Shown here piece after piece: positions 33,850-43,547 of a stretch of DNA of 64,000 nt. The notes under the pieces were generated by a model, which ran no database searches, was not told the DNA's origin, and saw only the letters and a list, made by a program, of their open reading frames with translations. The DNA lies in assembly GCA_036558645.1 (NCBI GenBank), contig DATBFG010000021.1:38464-102463 (forward strand), in the 5' to 3' direction. Every line of letters begins with the position of its first letter. Position 1 is the first letter of the stretch. Made by a program: the position numbers and the translations under genes. This DNA is from DATBFG01 sp036558645. Lineage in GTDB: Bacteria > Acidobacteriota > Terriglobia > Terriglobales > Acidobacteriaceae.

Positions 33850-35329
33850 TGGCAGCCACATCTTCCGCGGCCCGATGTCCAAAGGGCCAATCATTCGTTC
33901 GCCACGCGCGGAGAAGATAGATGAGAATTCCGGTGATCAATATCACCGCCGCGTAGCGAATCTGCTTCATTGAGTTGGTGCGATTGATGACGACGAAAAC
34001 AAATCCGACCGATGCTATGAGCGCCGGCAGAGGATACAGCCACATTCGAAAAGGACGTGGTAGGTCGGGACGACGAATGCGAAGGACAATCACGCCAATC
34101 GCCTGGATCAGGAATTGAAGCAGAATACGAATCACGACCAGTGCAGCGATAAGATCAGCCAGGGACAGGAAGCAAAAAAGCACCGCGACCGTTCCTAGCG
34201 CTAACAGAGAAACGTAGGGAAAGCGATGTTCAGCATGGACCCGCGCAAAAGACGTAAAGTAGTTGCCATCCACCGCAGCCGCATAGGGCACGCGCGAGTA
34301 GCCGAGCATCAGCGAAAACACAGACGCAAAAGCCGTCCACATAACCAACCCGGTGACCAGATTTGCCGCCCATGTCCCATAAATTCTTTGCATGAACACG
34401 GAAACAACGTAGAGTTTATTGGTCGATTCAGCGTGCTGTGTGATCTCCTGCCAGGGCATCACACCCAGGATGCTGACGTTCATCACAACATATAGACAAC
34501 CTACTAAAAAAATGGATAGCAACAGTGCCCTAGGTATGGTCTTCTCCGGTTCTTTTATCTCAGCCCCAAGAAAAGCCACGTTGTAATAGCCCCAATAGTC
34601 GTAGGTGGCAATCAGCATCGCGGATCCAAGCCCGAGAAAGAAGCCGGAAGAAGGTGTGAACGCCCCTTGAGGAAAGCTGAAGGCCCGCGAACTATCGAAA
34701 TGGGTCAAGCCTGCGAAAATGATCCATCCCATCGTAGCGAGCACTCCGCCAAGAAGGAGCTTCGACATCCATCCGATGCTGGCGATTCTTCGATAAAGCA
34801 GCAGAACAGTTGTCGCTACCACTGCCATGGCCAAAAAGGTACCGCGTGATGCTGACCACCCGACCTGAAGTGTCCCGAGTGCGGGAATGTTGAGTGCCCA
34901 CGTTCGTGCAACATAAGTGTGATCCAGCCACGGGCAAATGTAAGTTGCATAGCCAGCAAGCCCTACAGCGCCGGACGCTATTGACAGTGGTGCTGTGAAA
35001 GAAAGCTGCCATATGAACAAGAACGATACAAGCCGCCCGAGACGCTGCGGGCCATAGATCTCTCTCAGGTAGTAATAAGAGCCTCCAGCGTTCGGCATCG
35101 CGGCGCCTAGTTCTGCCCAGACTAGGCCGTCGCAGATCGCAAAGATGGCGCCCAGGATCCAGCCGAGCATCGCTTGCGGTCCACCCATGGCACCGAGAAT
35201 CAGAGGGATCGTGATGAATGGTCCCACTCCGATCATGTCGATCATGTTGAGTGCAGTCGCGCTGCCCAACCCGACTTCGCGCAGCAACTGCGGAGTTTCA
35301 CTGGGCTTGCGTTGAGTGGATGTCTGCAT
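33842..35329 (-). CDS. APC-superfamily amino-acid permease
   Basis: A 495-residue permease with about 12 to 14 helices. The N-terminal LGSATALNMIDMIGVGPFITIPLIL and LVWAELGAAMPNAGGSYYYLREIYG are the helix 1 and helix 2-3 signatures of the amino acid-polyamine-organocation family. It should import or exchange amino acids or amines. It is the middle gene of a three-gene run: it starts 28 bases after the PIG-L deacetylase stop and overlaps the MFS exporter. This suggests a pathway in which an amide-bearing compound is deacetylated outside the cytoplasm and the product is moved across the membrane. Confidence 0.92.
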   Translation of the reverse strand: MQTSTQRKPSETPQLLREVGLGSATALNMIDMIGVGPFITIPLILGAMGGPQAMLGWILGAIFAICDGLVWAELGAAMPNAGGSYYYLREIYGPQRLGRLVSFLFIWQLSFTAPLSIASGAVGLAGYATYICPWLDHTYVARTWALNIPALGTLQVGWSASRGTFLAMAVVATTVLLLYRRIASIGWMSKLLLGGVLATMGWIIFAGLTHFDSSRAFSFPQGAFTPSSGFFLGLGSAMLIATYDYWGYYNVAFLGAEIKEPEKTIPRALLLSIFLVGCLYVVMNVSILGVMPWQEITQHAESTNKLYVVSVFMQRIYGTWAANLVTGLVMWTAFASVFSLMLGYSRVPYAAAVDGNYFTSFARVHAEHRFPYVSLLALGTVAVLFCFLSLADLIAALVVIRILLQFLIQAIGVIVLRIRRPDLPRPFRMWLYPLPALIASVGFVFVVINRTNSMKQIRYAAVILITGILIYLLRAWRTNDWPFGHRAAEDVAANG

Positions 35330-35356
35330 GAGAGAGGTGAGTGGTGAGATCGCGCC

Positions 35357-38014
35357 TCACGGTGTCAGCAAATTCACATACAGCCGGATCGCGCCCGGCA
35401 CTCCTGCCGGCAACTGGCGAAAGAATGCATATCCCGTATAAATGTATGTACCCTTGCCGTACTTCGCACGCACCAGCCCACCTTTCTGCAACGGTTCTCC
35501 AGGATCCTGGCATGCCAGTAGCGGCGTGTACTGATTGTCCCAATTGTCCATGAAATAAAGACCGCGTTCCTGCACCCAACCCTCGAAGTCACGCGAAGTA
35601 ATCTGATTGGGAAACTGCATGAGCCTGTCCTGCGGAGCGAGAATCTGGACCGGCGCATCCTCGACCGTGACCCGCGCTCGACTCAACTGAGCCGGATATG
35701 GAGTGTAGTGCCCGCTGTTAAAGTCTCCCACGCTCGTGTTGTACTGCACTACGAGTCGCCCACCGTTCGATACATAGTCGAGCAGCTTCTTGTTGTTTGA
35801 GATCAGATCCTTCTGCGTGTCATACGCGCGAATACCGAGCACGATTGTTCCGTAATTGCTGAGATTGTCTTTCCCGATGTTCTCCACAGCTATGGGAGTA
35901 ACGCTGATGCCGATCTGACGCAGCACAGTAGGGATATCGTCGCCCGCTCCCATGATGTAGCCGACCTTGAGATCACTGGGCACTTTGACGTCAACGATGC
36001 TTACGCGTTGAACGGCTCTCTGGTAATAGTAAAAAGTATCCAAGTCATGGCGCGTCACGACGCTGTAGCCCAGGTTGTAGGATTTCCCTCCGTAGCTGAG
36101 CGATGCCTGAAGTTGATGTCGACCCTCGCGAAGTTCATGCGGCGTCACTTTGAACTTGAAACTCTTTGACTCACCCGCTCGGTCGAAGCGCACGGGTTGG
36201 GTTGATGGTTCTGCGCTCCACCCCTGCGGCAACTCGAGCCGCAGTGTCGCGTCCGACTTGGTTGCGACGTTACTGCTGATCTCCACGGTGACGTCGGTGC
36301 TGCCCTTCTGAGAAGTTGCGATCGCCTCAGTTGCGGGGTCGATGCTGATGGAAAACGGGGGCGCCACCGCGATTGCACGCTCTCCTTCCCCGGTTTCCGA
36401 TTCCTTGTACTTCGTCATCCCCACGGCACGCACCGTTCCGTCTTTGCCATTCGTGTCGTAAATTGCGTGAGCATGCACCGGAACCGGCGGAAATGCCAAT
36501 GTGGCGTAGCTTGCATCATTGACAGAGAAGACGGTTTCGCTCTCCGGGTCTTCTCGATGCCAATACGGTCGTGTGTACTGTGCGGAGTCTGAAACAGTTA
36601 CCTGAAAACTGGCTTGGTATTGCTGTCCATCCGAAATAGCACGAAAGCTGATCTGCTTCGATTTCCAGCCAACGGGTAAATCGAGAGCGATTTGCTTTAC
36701 CTCTGCGCGGCGGGTGCTTGTGGTTTCGGCGGTAACACTGAAGGTTTGCCCTGGCACTGCCATAAAACCCTCGTCGGGGCTGGTTGCTGTTGGCGCATCC
36801 ACTGTCACTCTGAGTTGCATATCGAGGGCACAGTTCGCTGCATGTGCGAACTGGGTCTGCTTGGTTTGCAGGTCGACTAGAAGTGCATCCTTGACTCGCT
36901 GCGAGACGGAAGACTGACGCACATCCTCGATCAATTTTCGAGTGATCTCCAGTCCTGTGAGCAGAGGCTGTGCTGGATCGTTTGATTTTGCCGCCTCGTC
37001 GACCTTGCGCTGCAGTTCAATCAGTGTCGCTTTAAGAGCCGGCATCCTTGATTCCTCGCCTCCCAGGTGTGAGGCCAAGCCCGGCAGCGTCACATCGATG
37101 CCATCGAAAAAATCCTTCTCATGTCCATCCTTGTCTTTCGGCGACGAAACAACAGAGTCCGCAAGCTTGTAATAGGTGTAATGCGGGCCGGAATCAACCG
37201 ACCACCCGCCAGCGCCCTGCGAAAGTTGATGCTTTAATCCTTCCATGGCGAACTGAACATACGTCACTCCCAGCAGCGGGCTTTGTTCTCCGGTATTCAG
37301 CCTGACGGTATAGTTTTCCGGAGGACAACTGCTGGCGCCGAAGCCACAGACATTTCCTACATACAGCTTCTTCGCCTGCCACGGTTGCAAACCTTCTCTG
37401 ATCTGCTCGGGAAATCGGTTGGGATCTGCGGCTGCGCGGAACGCCTCCTGTGCCAGCAGGCTTGATGCCTGGTGGTGCCCATGCCCATCCCGATCTGTTC
37501 CGCTGAATCGAGGGATGACGACGTCCGGCCGGTAGGTGCGAATCACGCGAACCACGTCTGCCAGAGCGACATCGTGGCCATGCCACTTTTGAAACGTCTC
37601 TTCCGGGTTCTTAGAGAAGCCAAAATCGGAAACCCGGGTGAATCGCTGCTCAACCCCGTAATAGCGGTCCGACGCGGTCAGTTCCAGGGTGCGCAGCACG
37701 CCCAGGACGTCAAAAAGATTACTGCCAACTTTGTTTTGTCCACCCTCTCCACGGGTGAGCGTCAGGAGTGCCGTCGAAACACCTTTTCCTCGAGACTCCA
37801 GTGTGAGCATGCCGCCATCTTCATCGTCAGGATGAGCTACGACCTGGAGGAGACGTGCCGTTGTATTCAGCCGGACGATACTTTGCTTCAGTCCTGCAGC
37901 GCCTGAATCCTGTGGAAGTGGTTCAACCGCACTGACGCTTTGAGTTTGGGCGGCGCATGCAACTAAGAAAATGAGCAGACAGGCCACTGCCTGGCCAGTT
38001 GCAGATTTCTTCAT
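35357..38014 (-). CDS. exported PIG-L (LmbE) family deacetylase with additional C-terminal domains
   Basis: About 885 residues. From the ATG at 38014 it begins MKKSATGQAVACLLIFLVAC, a signal peptide or lipoprotein signal. The PIG-L zinc-deacetylase domain covers about residues 50-300: LQVVAHPDDEDGGML holds the AHPDD zinc motif, and GTDRDGHGHHQASSL the second histidine block. A middle region (FSVTAETTSTRRAEVKQIALDLPVGW; VEISSNVATKSDATLRLELPQGW) looks like NEW3-type beta-sandwich domains. The last 200 residues (GRLVVQYN, RDFEGWVQERGLYFM, YGKGTYIYTGYAFFRQLPAG) resemble a ThuA/GATase-like fold. It should remove N-acetyl groups from amino sugars or similar compounds in the periplasm. It heads an operon with the permease and the MFS exporter. 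No clear Shine-Dalgarno site is visible. Confidence 0.88.
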   Translation of the reverse strand: MKKSATGQAVACLLIFLVACAAQTQSVSAVEPLPQDSGAAGLKQSIVRLNTTARLLQVVAHPDDEDGGMLTLESRGKGVSTALLTLTRGEGGQNKVGSNLFDVLGVLRTLELTASDRYYGVEQRFTRVSDFGFSKNPEETFQKWHGHDVALADVVRVIRTYRPDVVIPRFSGTDRDGHGHHQASSLLAQEAFRAAADPNRFPEQIREGLQPWQAKKLYVGNVCGFGASSCPPENYTVRLNTGEQSPLLGVTYVQFAMEGLKHQLSQGAGGWSVDSGPHYTYYKLADSVVSSPKDKDGHEKDFFDGIDVTLPGLASHLGGEESRMPALKATLIELQRKVDEAAKSNDPAQPLLTGLEITRKLIEDVRQSSVSQRVKDALLVDLQTKQTQFAHAANCALDMQLRVTVDAPTATSPDEGFMAVPGQTFSVTAETTSTRRAEVKQIALDLPVGWKSKQISFRAISDGQQYQASFQVTVSDSAQYTRPYWHREDPESETVFSVNDASYATLAFPPVPVHAHAIYDTNGKDGTVRAVGMTKYKESETGEGERAIAVAPPFSISIDPATEAIATSQKGSTDVTVEISSNVATKSDATLRLELPQGWSAEPSTQPVRFDRAGESKSFKFKVTPHELREGRHQLQASLSYGGKSYNLGYSVVTRHDLDTFYYYQRAVQRVSIVDVKVPSDLKVGYIMGAGDDIPTVLRQIGISVTPIAVENIGKDNLSNYGTIVLGIRAYDTQKDLISNNKKLLDYVSNGGRLVVQYNTSVGDFNSGHYTPYPAQLSRARVTVEDAPVQILAPQDRLMQFPNQITSRDFEGWVQERGLYFMDNWDNQYTPLLACQDPGEPLQKGGLVRAKYGKGTYIYTGYAFFRQLPAGVPGAIRLYVNLLTP

Positions 38015-38153
38015 ATGTATAGGATGGAAACCACCGTAGATTGGAAGCAAGAGTTTTCCGTTCAACCCCTTTAGACTAATTGTAAAACGCGTGGTTAGCG
38101 GCTGGTTCTAGCGCATAGAATGAGGACTTTTTCACACGCTCGCGCCAGGTTTC

Positions 38154-40559
38154 CTATTCCACCTGTCCTTTGGCCACGGCTTCCTGGCACTGTCCCGCGG
38201 CTGTGAGCACACGATTAAACTCGGGTTCAGACCGTAGTTTTGCCAGCAGCGGATCGGAAAGCAAGTTCGAATAGGCGCAGTAATTTTGGCCCACCGCTGA
38301 CTCCAAAAGATGTAGCGCAGCTTGTTTCTTTCCGCAATATCCAAGCAGCGCTCCCTGGTAATACCAGATCTCCGGGTCGGGCTCCTTAGGTTGGGTGGTC
38401 AAATCCTCCTGCGCGATCCGATCCAGCTCCGAAGAAGGTTTGAGGCCTAGGCATGCTTCCATCAGGTCGCGGTGATAGCGAGGAGCAGCTGGCATGTGCT
38501 TCACCGCCTCCCTAGCCTCCGCGACCTTGTTCTCCCGCAGCAGCAAAGACGGCATGATGTACGAAGCCCATTCCGATCCCATGTCTAGGCGGATGAAATC
38601 CATGGCGCGACTGGTGTCGCCGAGCTCCATGAAAGCCCACGCGCATGAGCGGAACTGGTAGTTTCCTGGGTCCAACTGTAATGCCTGGTTGCACTCCACG
38701 GCAGATTTTTCCAGCATGCCGGCGTAACGATAAACGTAGCCCAGGGCAAAGTGCGCTTGCGCGCTCTCCGGGCGACGCTTCACCAACACTTCTGCGGCAC
38801 TGTGCGCTTTACCCAGTTCTCCGCGCTCAACCCGATTGGTGATCTGCTGCCCAGCTGCCAGCATACGGTTGGGATCAAGCGCTAAGGCGCGCTCATACGC
38901 GGCATTGGATTTCTGAAACGCGTCCTCGCCCCCATCTGAGTAGTCGGCATCGTAGTAATACCGCATACCGAGCGCTTCCCAGGCTGGAGCGTATGTGGGA
39001 TCCAGACCTACCGCGCGTTCGAGAATCGGAATCGCTTGCTTATTGGGAACCGCATCGTGGGGAATTGGCACGCTACGCAGATAGAGGTCGTAGGCCTCCT
39101 GATTTTTCGGCCGGGTGCCGGTATCGAGGAACCCTCCAGCCGCGTTCAGCACGGGAAGCAAGCCCTGCCGTAGTTGCATCGAGAGATTGTTTTGCAGCGA
39201 AATAAAATCCTGACTCAGGGCGCTGAAATTGCTTTGCCAGAGCACCCGGTTCGTGCTGACCTCAATGGCCTCGAGCGTGACCATCAACTGTGCGCCTTGT
39301 TTGATGTAATGTCCGGTAATGATTGTTCCCGCGTGGAGCTCCCGGCCGGCCCGTTGCAGATCGATTTCGCGTCCTGCATATTTCTCGGTCGCTGCCTGCG
39401 GCCGGACGTCGAGCGAGCGCGTATACGTCAGCACATTGGCAATCTCGTCAGCCAAAGCGAAGCGGAGATATTCAATCTCCCGATCATTATTAAGGTTCTT
39501 GAGGGGAAGCACCGCCAACGTATTGCGCGGAGCCGCTGTGAGAGCGGCCCTGTGCTTCAGCCACCATGTGCCCCCTGAAACGACAACCGTGATCAACAGA
39601 GCAGACACCGCAAGCAGCATGTATTTCAACTTTGTGCTGGAGCTCTGGAAGGTCTTGGTCGGGATATGCAGGCGAGCGGGGCGCATGCCGGTCTTTATCA
39701 ACCCCGATTCTGTTTCCTTCTTAATGTGCTGCAGGTTCGCCTTAATTTCTGCAGCGGTCGAATATCGTTTGTTCCTATCTTTTTCGATGCACTTCCCGAT
39801 GATGCCCTCGAGTTCGCGAGGTAGGGTCGGATTCAACGAGAGCGGCGAAACCGGCTTTTCATTAAGGACAGCGTTGAGCGTAGTAACAACATTCGCGCCG
39901 TGAAAAGGCTTCTTCCCGGTCGCCATTTCATAAAGAACAACTCCGAAAGAGAACAGATCACTCCGCGGATCCAATTCTTCCCCGCGTGCCTGCTCTGGAG
40001 ACATGTACACCGCTGTACCGGGAATCACGCCAACTGCTGTTAACGAGTCCTCTATCGGCGTATCGTCGCTCGTGCCTAGCTGCTGGGACCGGGAGAGCTT
40101 GGCCAAACCAAAGTCGAGTACCTTGACCTGTCCGCTTTCGGTGACAAAAATATTTCCTGGCTTGATGTCTCGATGGATGATTCCCTTGGCATGCGAAGCC
40201 TGCAGGGCATCTGCAACTTGTATGGCGATATCGAGAAAGTGTTCCAGATCCAGCGGAGTGCCACGGATCATCTGTTTGAGGCTCTGCCCCTCCAGCTTCT
40301 CCATGACAATGAACGGGTGACCGCCGTTGTCTTCGACTGCGTGGATCGTACAGATGCTCGGATGGTTGAGCTGCGAAGCGGCCCGGGCTTCACGCTCGAA
40401 CCTGTCGACAGTCTTCTTGTCGCTGCTGAGATTGTCGGGAATGAACTTCAGGGCGACGTGACGGCCCAAGCGGGTATCTTCGGCCTCGTAAACGACGCCC
40501 ATGCCACCACCGCCGAGCTTCCCCAGGATGCGATAGTGGGAAATCGTCTGTCCGATCAT
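38154..40559 (-). CDS. transmembrane Ser/Thr protein kinase with TolB-like and TPR regions
   Basis: 801 residues. The kinase domain (about 1-280) is complete: glycine loop LGGGGMGVVYEA, Lys38 in VALKFIP, HRD at 129-131 in HRDIKPGN, DFG at 149-151, and MSPEQARGEELDPRSDLFSFG. One membrane helix follows at about 311-334. Next comes a TolB/FlgO-like domain (NTLAVLPLKNLNNDREIEYL), then TPR units (YERALALDPNRMLAAGQQ; GYVYRYAGMLEKSAVECNQALQLDPGNY). This is the acidobacterial PknB architecture usually encoded beside a TIGR02999 sigma factor. Here it stands alone, while the only such sigma factor in view is 35 kb away. It should sense envelope signals and phosphorylate cytoplasmic proteins. Confidence 0.93.
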   Translation of the reverse strand: MIGQTISHYRILGKLGGGGMGVVYEAEDTRLGRHVALKFIPDNLSSDKKTVDRFEREARAASQLNHPSICTIHAVEDNGGHPFIVMEKLEGQSLKQMIRGTPLDLEHFLDIAIQVADALQASHAKGIIHRDIKPGNIFVTESGQVKVLDFGLAKLSRSQQLGTSDDTPIEDSLTAVGVIPGTAVYMSPEQARGEELDPRSDLFSFGVVLYEMATGKKPFHGANVVTTLNAVLNEKPVSPLSLNPTLPRELEGIIGKCIEKDRNKRYSTAAEIKANLQHIKKETESGLIKTGMRPARLHIPTKTFQSSSTKLKYMLLAVSALLITVVVSGGTWWLKHRAALTAAPRNTLAVLPLKNLNNDREIEYLRFALADEIANVLTYTRSLDVRPQAATEKYAGREIDLQRAGRELHAGTIITGHYIKQGAQLMVTLEAIEVSTNRVLWQSNFSALSQDFISLQNNLSMQLRQGLLPVLNAAGGFLDTGTRPKNQEAYDLYLRSVPIPHDAVPNKQAIPILERAVGLDPTYAPAWEALGMRYYYDADYSDGGEDAFQKSNAAYERALALDPNRMLAAGQQITNRVERGELGKAHSAAEVLVKRRPESAQAHFALGYVYRYAGMLEKSAVECNQALQLDPGNYQFRSCAWAFMELGDTSRAMDFIRLDMGSEWASYIMPSLLLRENKVAEAREAVKHMPAAPRYHRDLMEACLGLKPSSELDRIAQEDLTTQPKEPDPEIWYYQGALLGYCGKKQAALHLLESAVGQNYCAYSNLLSDPLLAKLRSEPEFNRVLTAAGQCQEAVAKGQVE

Positions 40560-40717
40560 GCGCGGAATTCTCCGCCTTCAGAAGCAGGGCTTAATGGTAG
40601 GACGGGGGTGAGCCGGGGTCAACCATCTATGCAAAATCCACCCTCAAAGCCTAATCTATTCGCCGGACTTGGCCGATAAGTCAATTTGGGCAGTCAAGCA
40701 GTTGCCGGAGGCCAGGC

Positions 40718-41091
40718 ATGAAGTCCGATTCTTCTCACGAAGTGAAAGATAGCGACCCTCTCGTGGCAGCCGCGGTTCGCGCTCGTGCTGAGGAGATTTA
40801 CGAGAAAAGCGGGCGCTTACCCGGACGCGATCAGGAAAACTGGCTCCGGGGGAATCGGAAGTGCTTCAGGAGAGGGCGCAACGGCTTCGGTCGACAATGG
40901 CCTACGTAATTGTCCGGGTTAAAGGAGTGACATATACGGGCGAATATGACCCACATGCAACCAATTACCGGGCAGGCGAACTTGCTGGCACGCCGGTCAA
41001 GGTGAATCTCTGCGACGACAGGATGCTCATCACCCGTCCGAATGGCTCCGTGCTTGAGACCCGGGTCGTGAAACGGGAGTCCGTTCCCTAG
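40718..41091 (+). pseudogene. DUF2934-domain gene with a one-base frameshift in a G run
   Basis: The first part reads MKSDSSHEVKDSDPLVAAAV, RARAEEIYEKSGRLPGRDQENWLR, which matches the short DUF2934 motif (R-A-x-E-x-x-G-x-x-x-G-x-D-x-x-x-W-x-x-A/G-E). The expected continuation ESEVLQERAQRLRSTMAYVIVRV is present in another frame from 40852. Joining the two needs one extra base at the five-G run 40848-40852. The whole would be about 124 residues, ending VVKRESVP at 41091. A GGAG site precedes the ATG. Both halves look otherwise intact, so this is either a very recent mutation, a homopolymer sequencing error or a programmed shift. Confidence 0.7.
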
Positions 41092-41094
41092 CCA

Positions 41095-42282
41095 TCATGC
41101 CGCGACGCTGAATCCCGCCGATGAACCTACCCACTCCATATTCTTGTTGTGATCCACTCCCATCATCATGCCTCTCCCCATGCGGATGATCATCATGACT
41201 GGCAGCAGTTCATCCAGCCAGACATACATAATTCGAATCTCGGCCTTGGTTCCGCCAAACGGCGTCTCAATCACCGAAGCGAAATTCATGCGCTCCTGCA
41301 CGATGTACTCTGAGCGCTTTTCTTTCGGAATCTGCGCCAGGTCCTCTTTGGTTGGATTCATGATCACACCCAACCCGGCGAATGAGAACAGCGGCTTGAC
41401 CACGTAGTTCCCCAGATCAGCGGGTACCTGCTCCATGCGATCAAGAAACCAGGTTTTGGGTACACATTCGTGCTTCAGATATGGGAGAGAAAACTTGCTG
41501 ATGCGGAAATACCAATTCGGATGTCCGGCCCACTCCACTTCAAGTTCATCCGTAAAGTGGAAAGGCAGTTTCGTCTTCTTGCGGATAAGTTCATCGACGA
41601 TCGCGCGGTTATAGATCCGGCGGATGGGCGTGCGACGCCCATCATTTTCGTAAAACAGGTAGCTGCCGACCTTGTGAATATCGGTGATCGAAACCGTCTT
41701 GATCCCCAAGAGCTTTTCCGTCACCAGAAAGTCAGGAAGGGTCTTCTGGTGCAGAGGGTCAATTTCCATCAGAATAACGGTCTCCGGTGGGTGCTCGCCA
41801 ATAATCGCCCGGCGGAGGAGTTGTTTGTAACTTTCCCAGTTGAGGTCGCCAAGCAGGAACGGCAACTTTGGATCCAGTCCGAACACGTCAATGTACGTTT
41901 GCGCCAGAATGGCTTGATACGCATATAAGGAAGGGAAGGCCTGTAACTCAACAAGCTTGGGCTGGATCCTGCCTTCTTCGTCGCGAATCATCCCAAAGTC
42001 AACTTGTACGAACATCGGATGCGGCGACTCCTTGGGCACGTTGAACTCCGGAGGAATGGATTCGAACGATGCCTTCCGATATTCAAGGCTGTTGAGTTGC
42101 TGAATCAGTTCTTTTCCGTATTGCGACATCTGGTCAATCAGAGCTTTTGGGAAGAAGCATGGTGTCTCACAGATGCGAAATTGCACAGGCGTGCCGCAGC
42201 GCTCCGCCATCTTCTGTTGAAGGGTTTCATACTTGTGAGGCGTAAAGTTCGCGTTAAATTGCTGCCGCAAGGACCGGATCAT
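41095..42282 (-). CDS. ATP-grasp-like ligase of unknown substrate
   Basis: 395 residues. The C-terminal third has ATP-grasp landmarks: NYVVKPLFSFAGLGVIMNP (lysine and glycine-rich ATP-binding loop), SEYIVQERMNFA (the E that contacts adenine or ribose), and TKAEIRIMYVW followed by MGRGMMMGVDHNKNMEWVG (metal-binding acidic, Arg and Asn positions). The N-terminal half is not similar to any ligase I recognise. ATP-grasp enzymes join a carboxylate to an amine or thiol through an acyl-phosphate. It lies downstream of, and in the same direction as, an M29 aminopeptidase and a GCS2-type carboxylate-amine ligase, so the three may build and trim a small peptide. A 218-bp spacer carrying a repeat separates it from the aminopeptidase gene. 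Confidence 0.75.
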   Translation of the reverse strand: MIRSLRQQFNANFTPHKYETLQQKMAERCGTPVQFRICETPCFFPKALIDQMSQYGKELIQQLNSLEYRKASFESIPPEFNVPKESPHPMFVQVDFGMIRDEEGRIQPKLVELQAFPSLYAYQAILAQTYIDVFGLDPKLPFLLGDLNWESYKQLLRRAIIGEHPPETVILMEIDPLHQKTLPDFLVTEKLLGIKTVSITDIHKVGSYLFYENDGRRTPIRRIYNRAIVDELIRKKTKLPFHFTDELEVEWAGHPNWYFRISKFSLPYLKHECVPKTWFLDRMEQVPADLGNYVVKPLFSFAGLGVIMNPTKEDLAQIPKEKRSEYIVQERMNFASVIETPFGGTKAEIRIMYVWLDELLPVMMIIRMGRGMMMGVDHNKNMEWVGSSAGFSVAA

Positions 42283-42330
42283 GTGGAGACATAGTGTAGT
42301 GGCGGTAAACAGGGAAGTAAACCAGAAGAC

Positions 42331-42500
42331 AGTCGTCAGTCCTTAGTCTTCAGCAAAAGGCCCCGTCAGCTTTAGTCGTGAGTTGTAGGTAGCTCAGGTT
42401 CCTGATAGGAGGATAATGAAAGCGAATCAAGTTGTGAGCTGACGACTGAAGACTGACGGCTGAGTTTAGCTGACGACGGATAGCTGAAGACCGACGACTA
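42331..42500. repeat. MITE/REP-like element with imperfect terminal inverted repeats
   Basis: A 170-bp non-coding segment packed with GTCGTCAGT / GCTGACGACT words in both orientations. The left end, 42331-42354, is the reverse complement of the right end, GCTGAAGACCGACGACT at 42483-42499, apart from one substitution and a seven-base insertion. Further internal copies lie at 42437-42463 and 42468-42478. Such GACTGA-rich inverted repeats look like a dispersed repeat family, but copy number cannot be judged from one window. Confidence 0.55.
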
Positions 42501-43547
42501 CTATGCTTGCACCAAAAACTGCCCTCTCTCCATGATTTGTTCGTCATCTACCCATATATCGAATTCACGGCCCACGATGTCAATATGGGTCGAGGAATAC
42601 CATTTTGCTCCCGTGTGCTCACCATAGGGATTCCCGAAAGCGATATGTACGCCAGGATACTTTTCATCCTGCAAGATCTGGCCAATCACATCTTTCAGCT
42701 CAATGTTCGTGCCTATTGCGAACTCACCCACCAGATCGCTGTTCTCATCCGTATGCGTGTAGTTCCAGAAATCAGATTCCAACTCGCGATTCGAGCTGTG
42801 AACCTCGGTCACCCGATTGCTCTTAACCTGAACTGTCAAAGGACAATCCCGCAAACTGCCGAACTTTGCGCAAAGCCAGTCTCCAACTACGCCATCGACC
42901 ACGAAAGTTCCGTTCACTTCGCCAGGCGTCGTGAAAATCTCCCCGCCCGGCAGGTTTCCCCACTTGTCCGGACTGATAATTCCGCTCGTCTTCAACCAAT
43001 GGTATTCGGGATTGAGATTGGCTTTCAGATCGGTTCCGGCGGGAGTCTTGGCTCGGATCTGCTTCGCCTGCCGTACCATGCCAATCACCTTGGAACTGAT
43101 GCGGTCCACCTTGAAGAAGTCCGCCCGCATCCCCTCCAGCATGATCTGGTGATTGATGTTCACCATGTGCGCGTGACGGATCTTGTGGCGGTTGACGATG
43201 TCCGTCATCTGCATGCGTGACCGCAGTTCATTGAGTTGCGCCTGTACCGCAAAAATGCTGACCTGACTGCTTTCGAGATCCGCCGCGACCGCGTTAGGAA
43301 GATTGGCCAACGGACGTGGTGCCAAGTCCTCCAAAATCCATGCCTGGTAACGAGCCCCGACCAAATCTAGCTCCCTCGCCAGACTGGCAGCAATTTCCTT
43401 GGTCGCCTCGTCGGTAATAACCGTAACCTTTTCGTCGGGCCGAATACGCAGGCACACGTTTACTGCGTTGCGAGCCCCCGGCGTAAGTTCCGGATCGAAG
43501 TTCAGTGAATTGAGCTGCCGCTTGGCCTGATCAACAGTACTGGTCAT
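42501..43547 (-). CDS. M29-family (AmpS/aminopeptidase T type) metallo-aminopeptidase
   Basis: 348 residues in the COG2309 / peptidase M29 pattern. The C-terminal domain has the metal-ligand blocks DLVGEFAIGTN, YPGVHIAFGNPYGEHTG and SSTHIDIVGREFDI (His-x-Asp), and the N-terminal region has the RIRPDEKVTVITDEAT segment usual in this family. M29 enzymes release N-terminal residues from peptides with two divalent metals. Its ATG overlaps the GCS2 stop codon (TAATG), so the two are translationally coupled. Coupling a degradative peptidase to a peptide-forming ligase suggests processing or salvage of the ligase product. Confidence 0.85.
   Translation of the reverse strand: MTSTVDQAKRQLNSLNFDPELTPGARNAVNVCLRIRPDEKVTVITDEATKEIAASLARELDLVGARYQAWILEDLAPRPLANLPNAVAADLESSQVSIFAVQAQLNELRSRMQMTDIVNRHKIRHAHMVNINHQIMLEGMRADFFKVDRISSKVIGMVRQAKQIRAKTPAGTDLKANLNPEYHWLKTSGIISPDKWGNLPGGEIFTTPGEVNGTFVVDGVVGDWLCAKFGSLRDCPLTVQVKSNRVTEVHSSNRELESDFWNYTHTDENSDLVGEFAIGTNIELKDVIGQILQDEKYPGVHIAFGNPYGEHTGAKWYSSTHIDIVGREFDIWVDDEQIMERGQFLVQA

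Noticed and set aside
42331..42500. CRISPR-like array
   Set aside because: The repeated words are irregular, occur in both orientations and lack uniform spacers; no cas genes are nearby.
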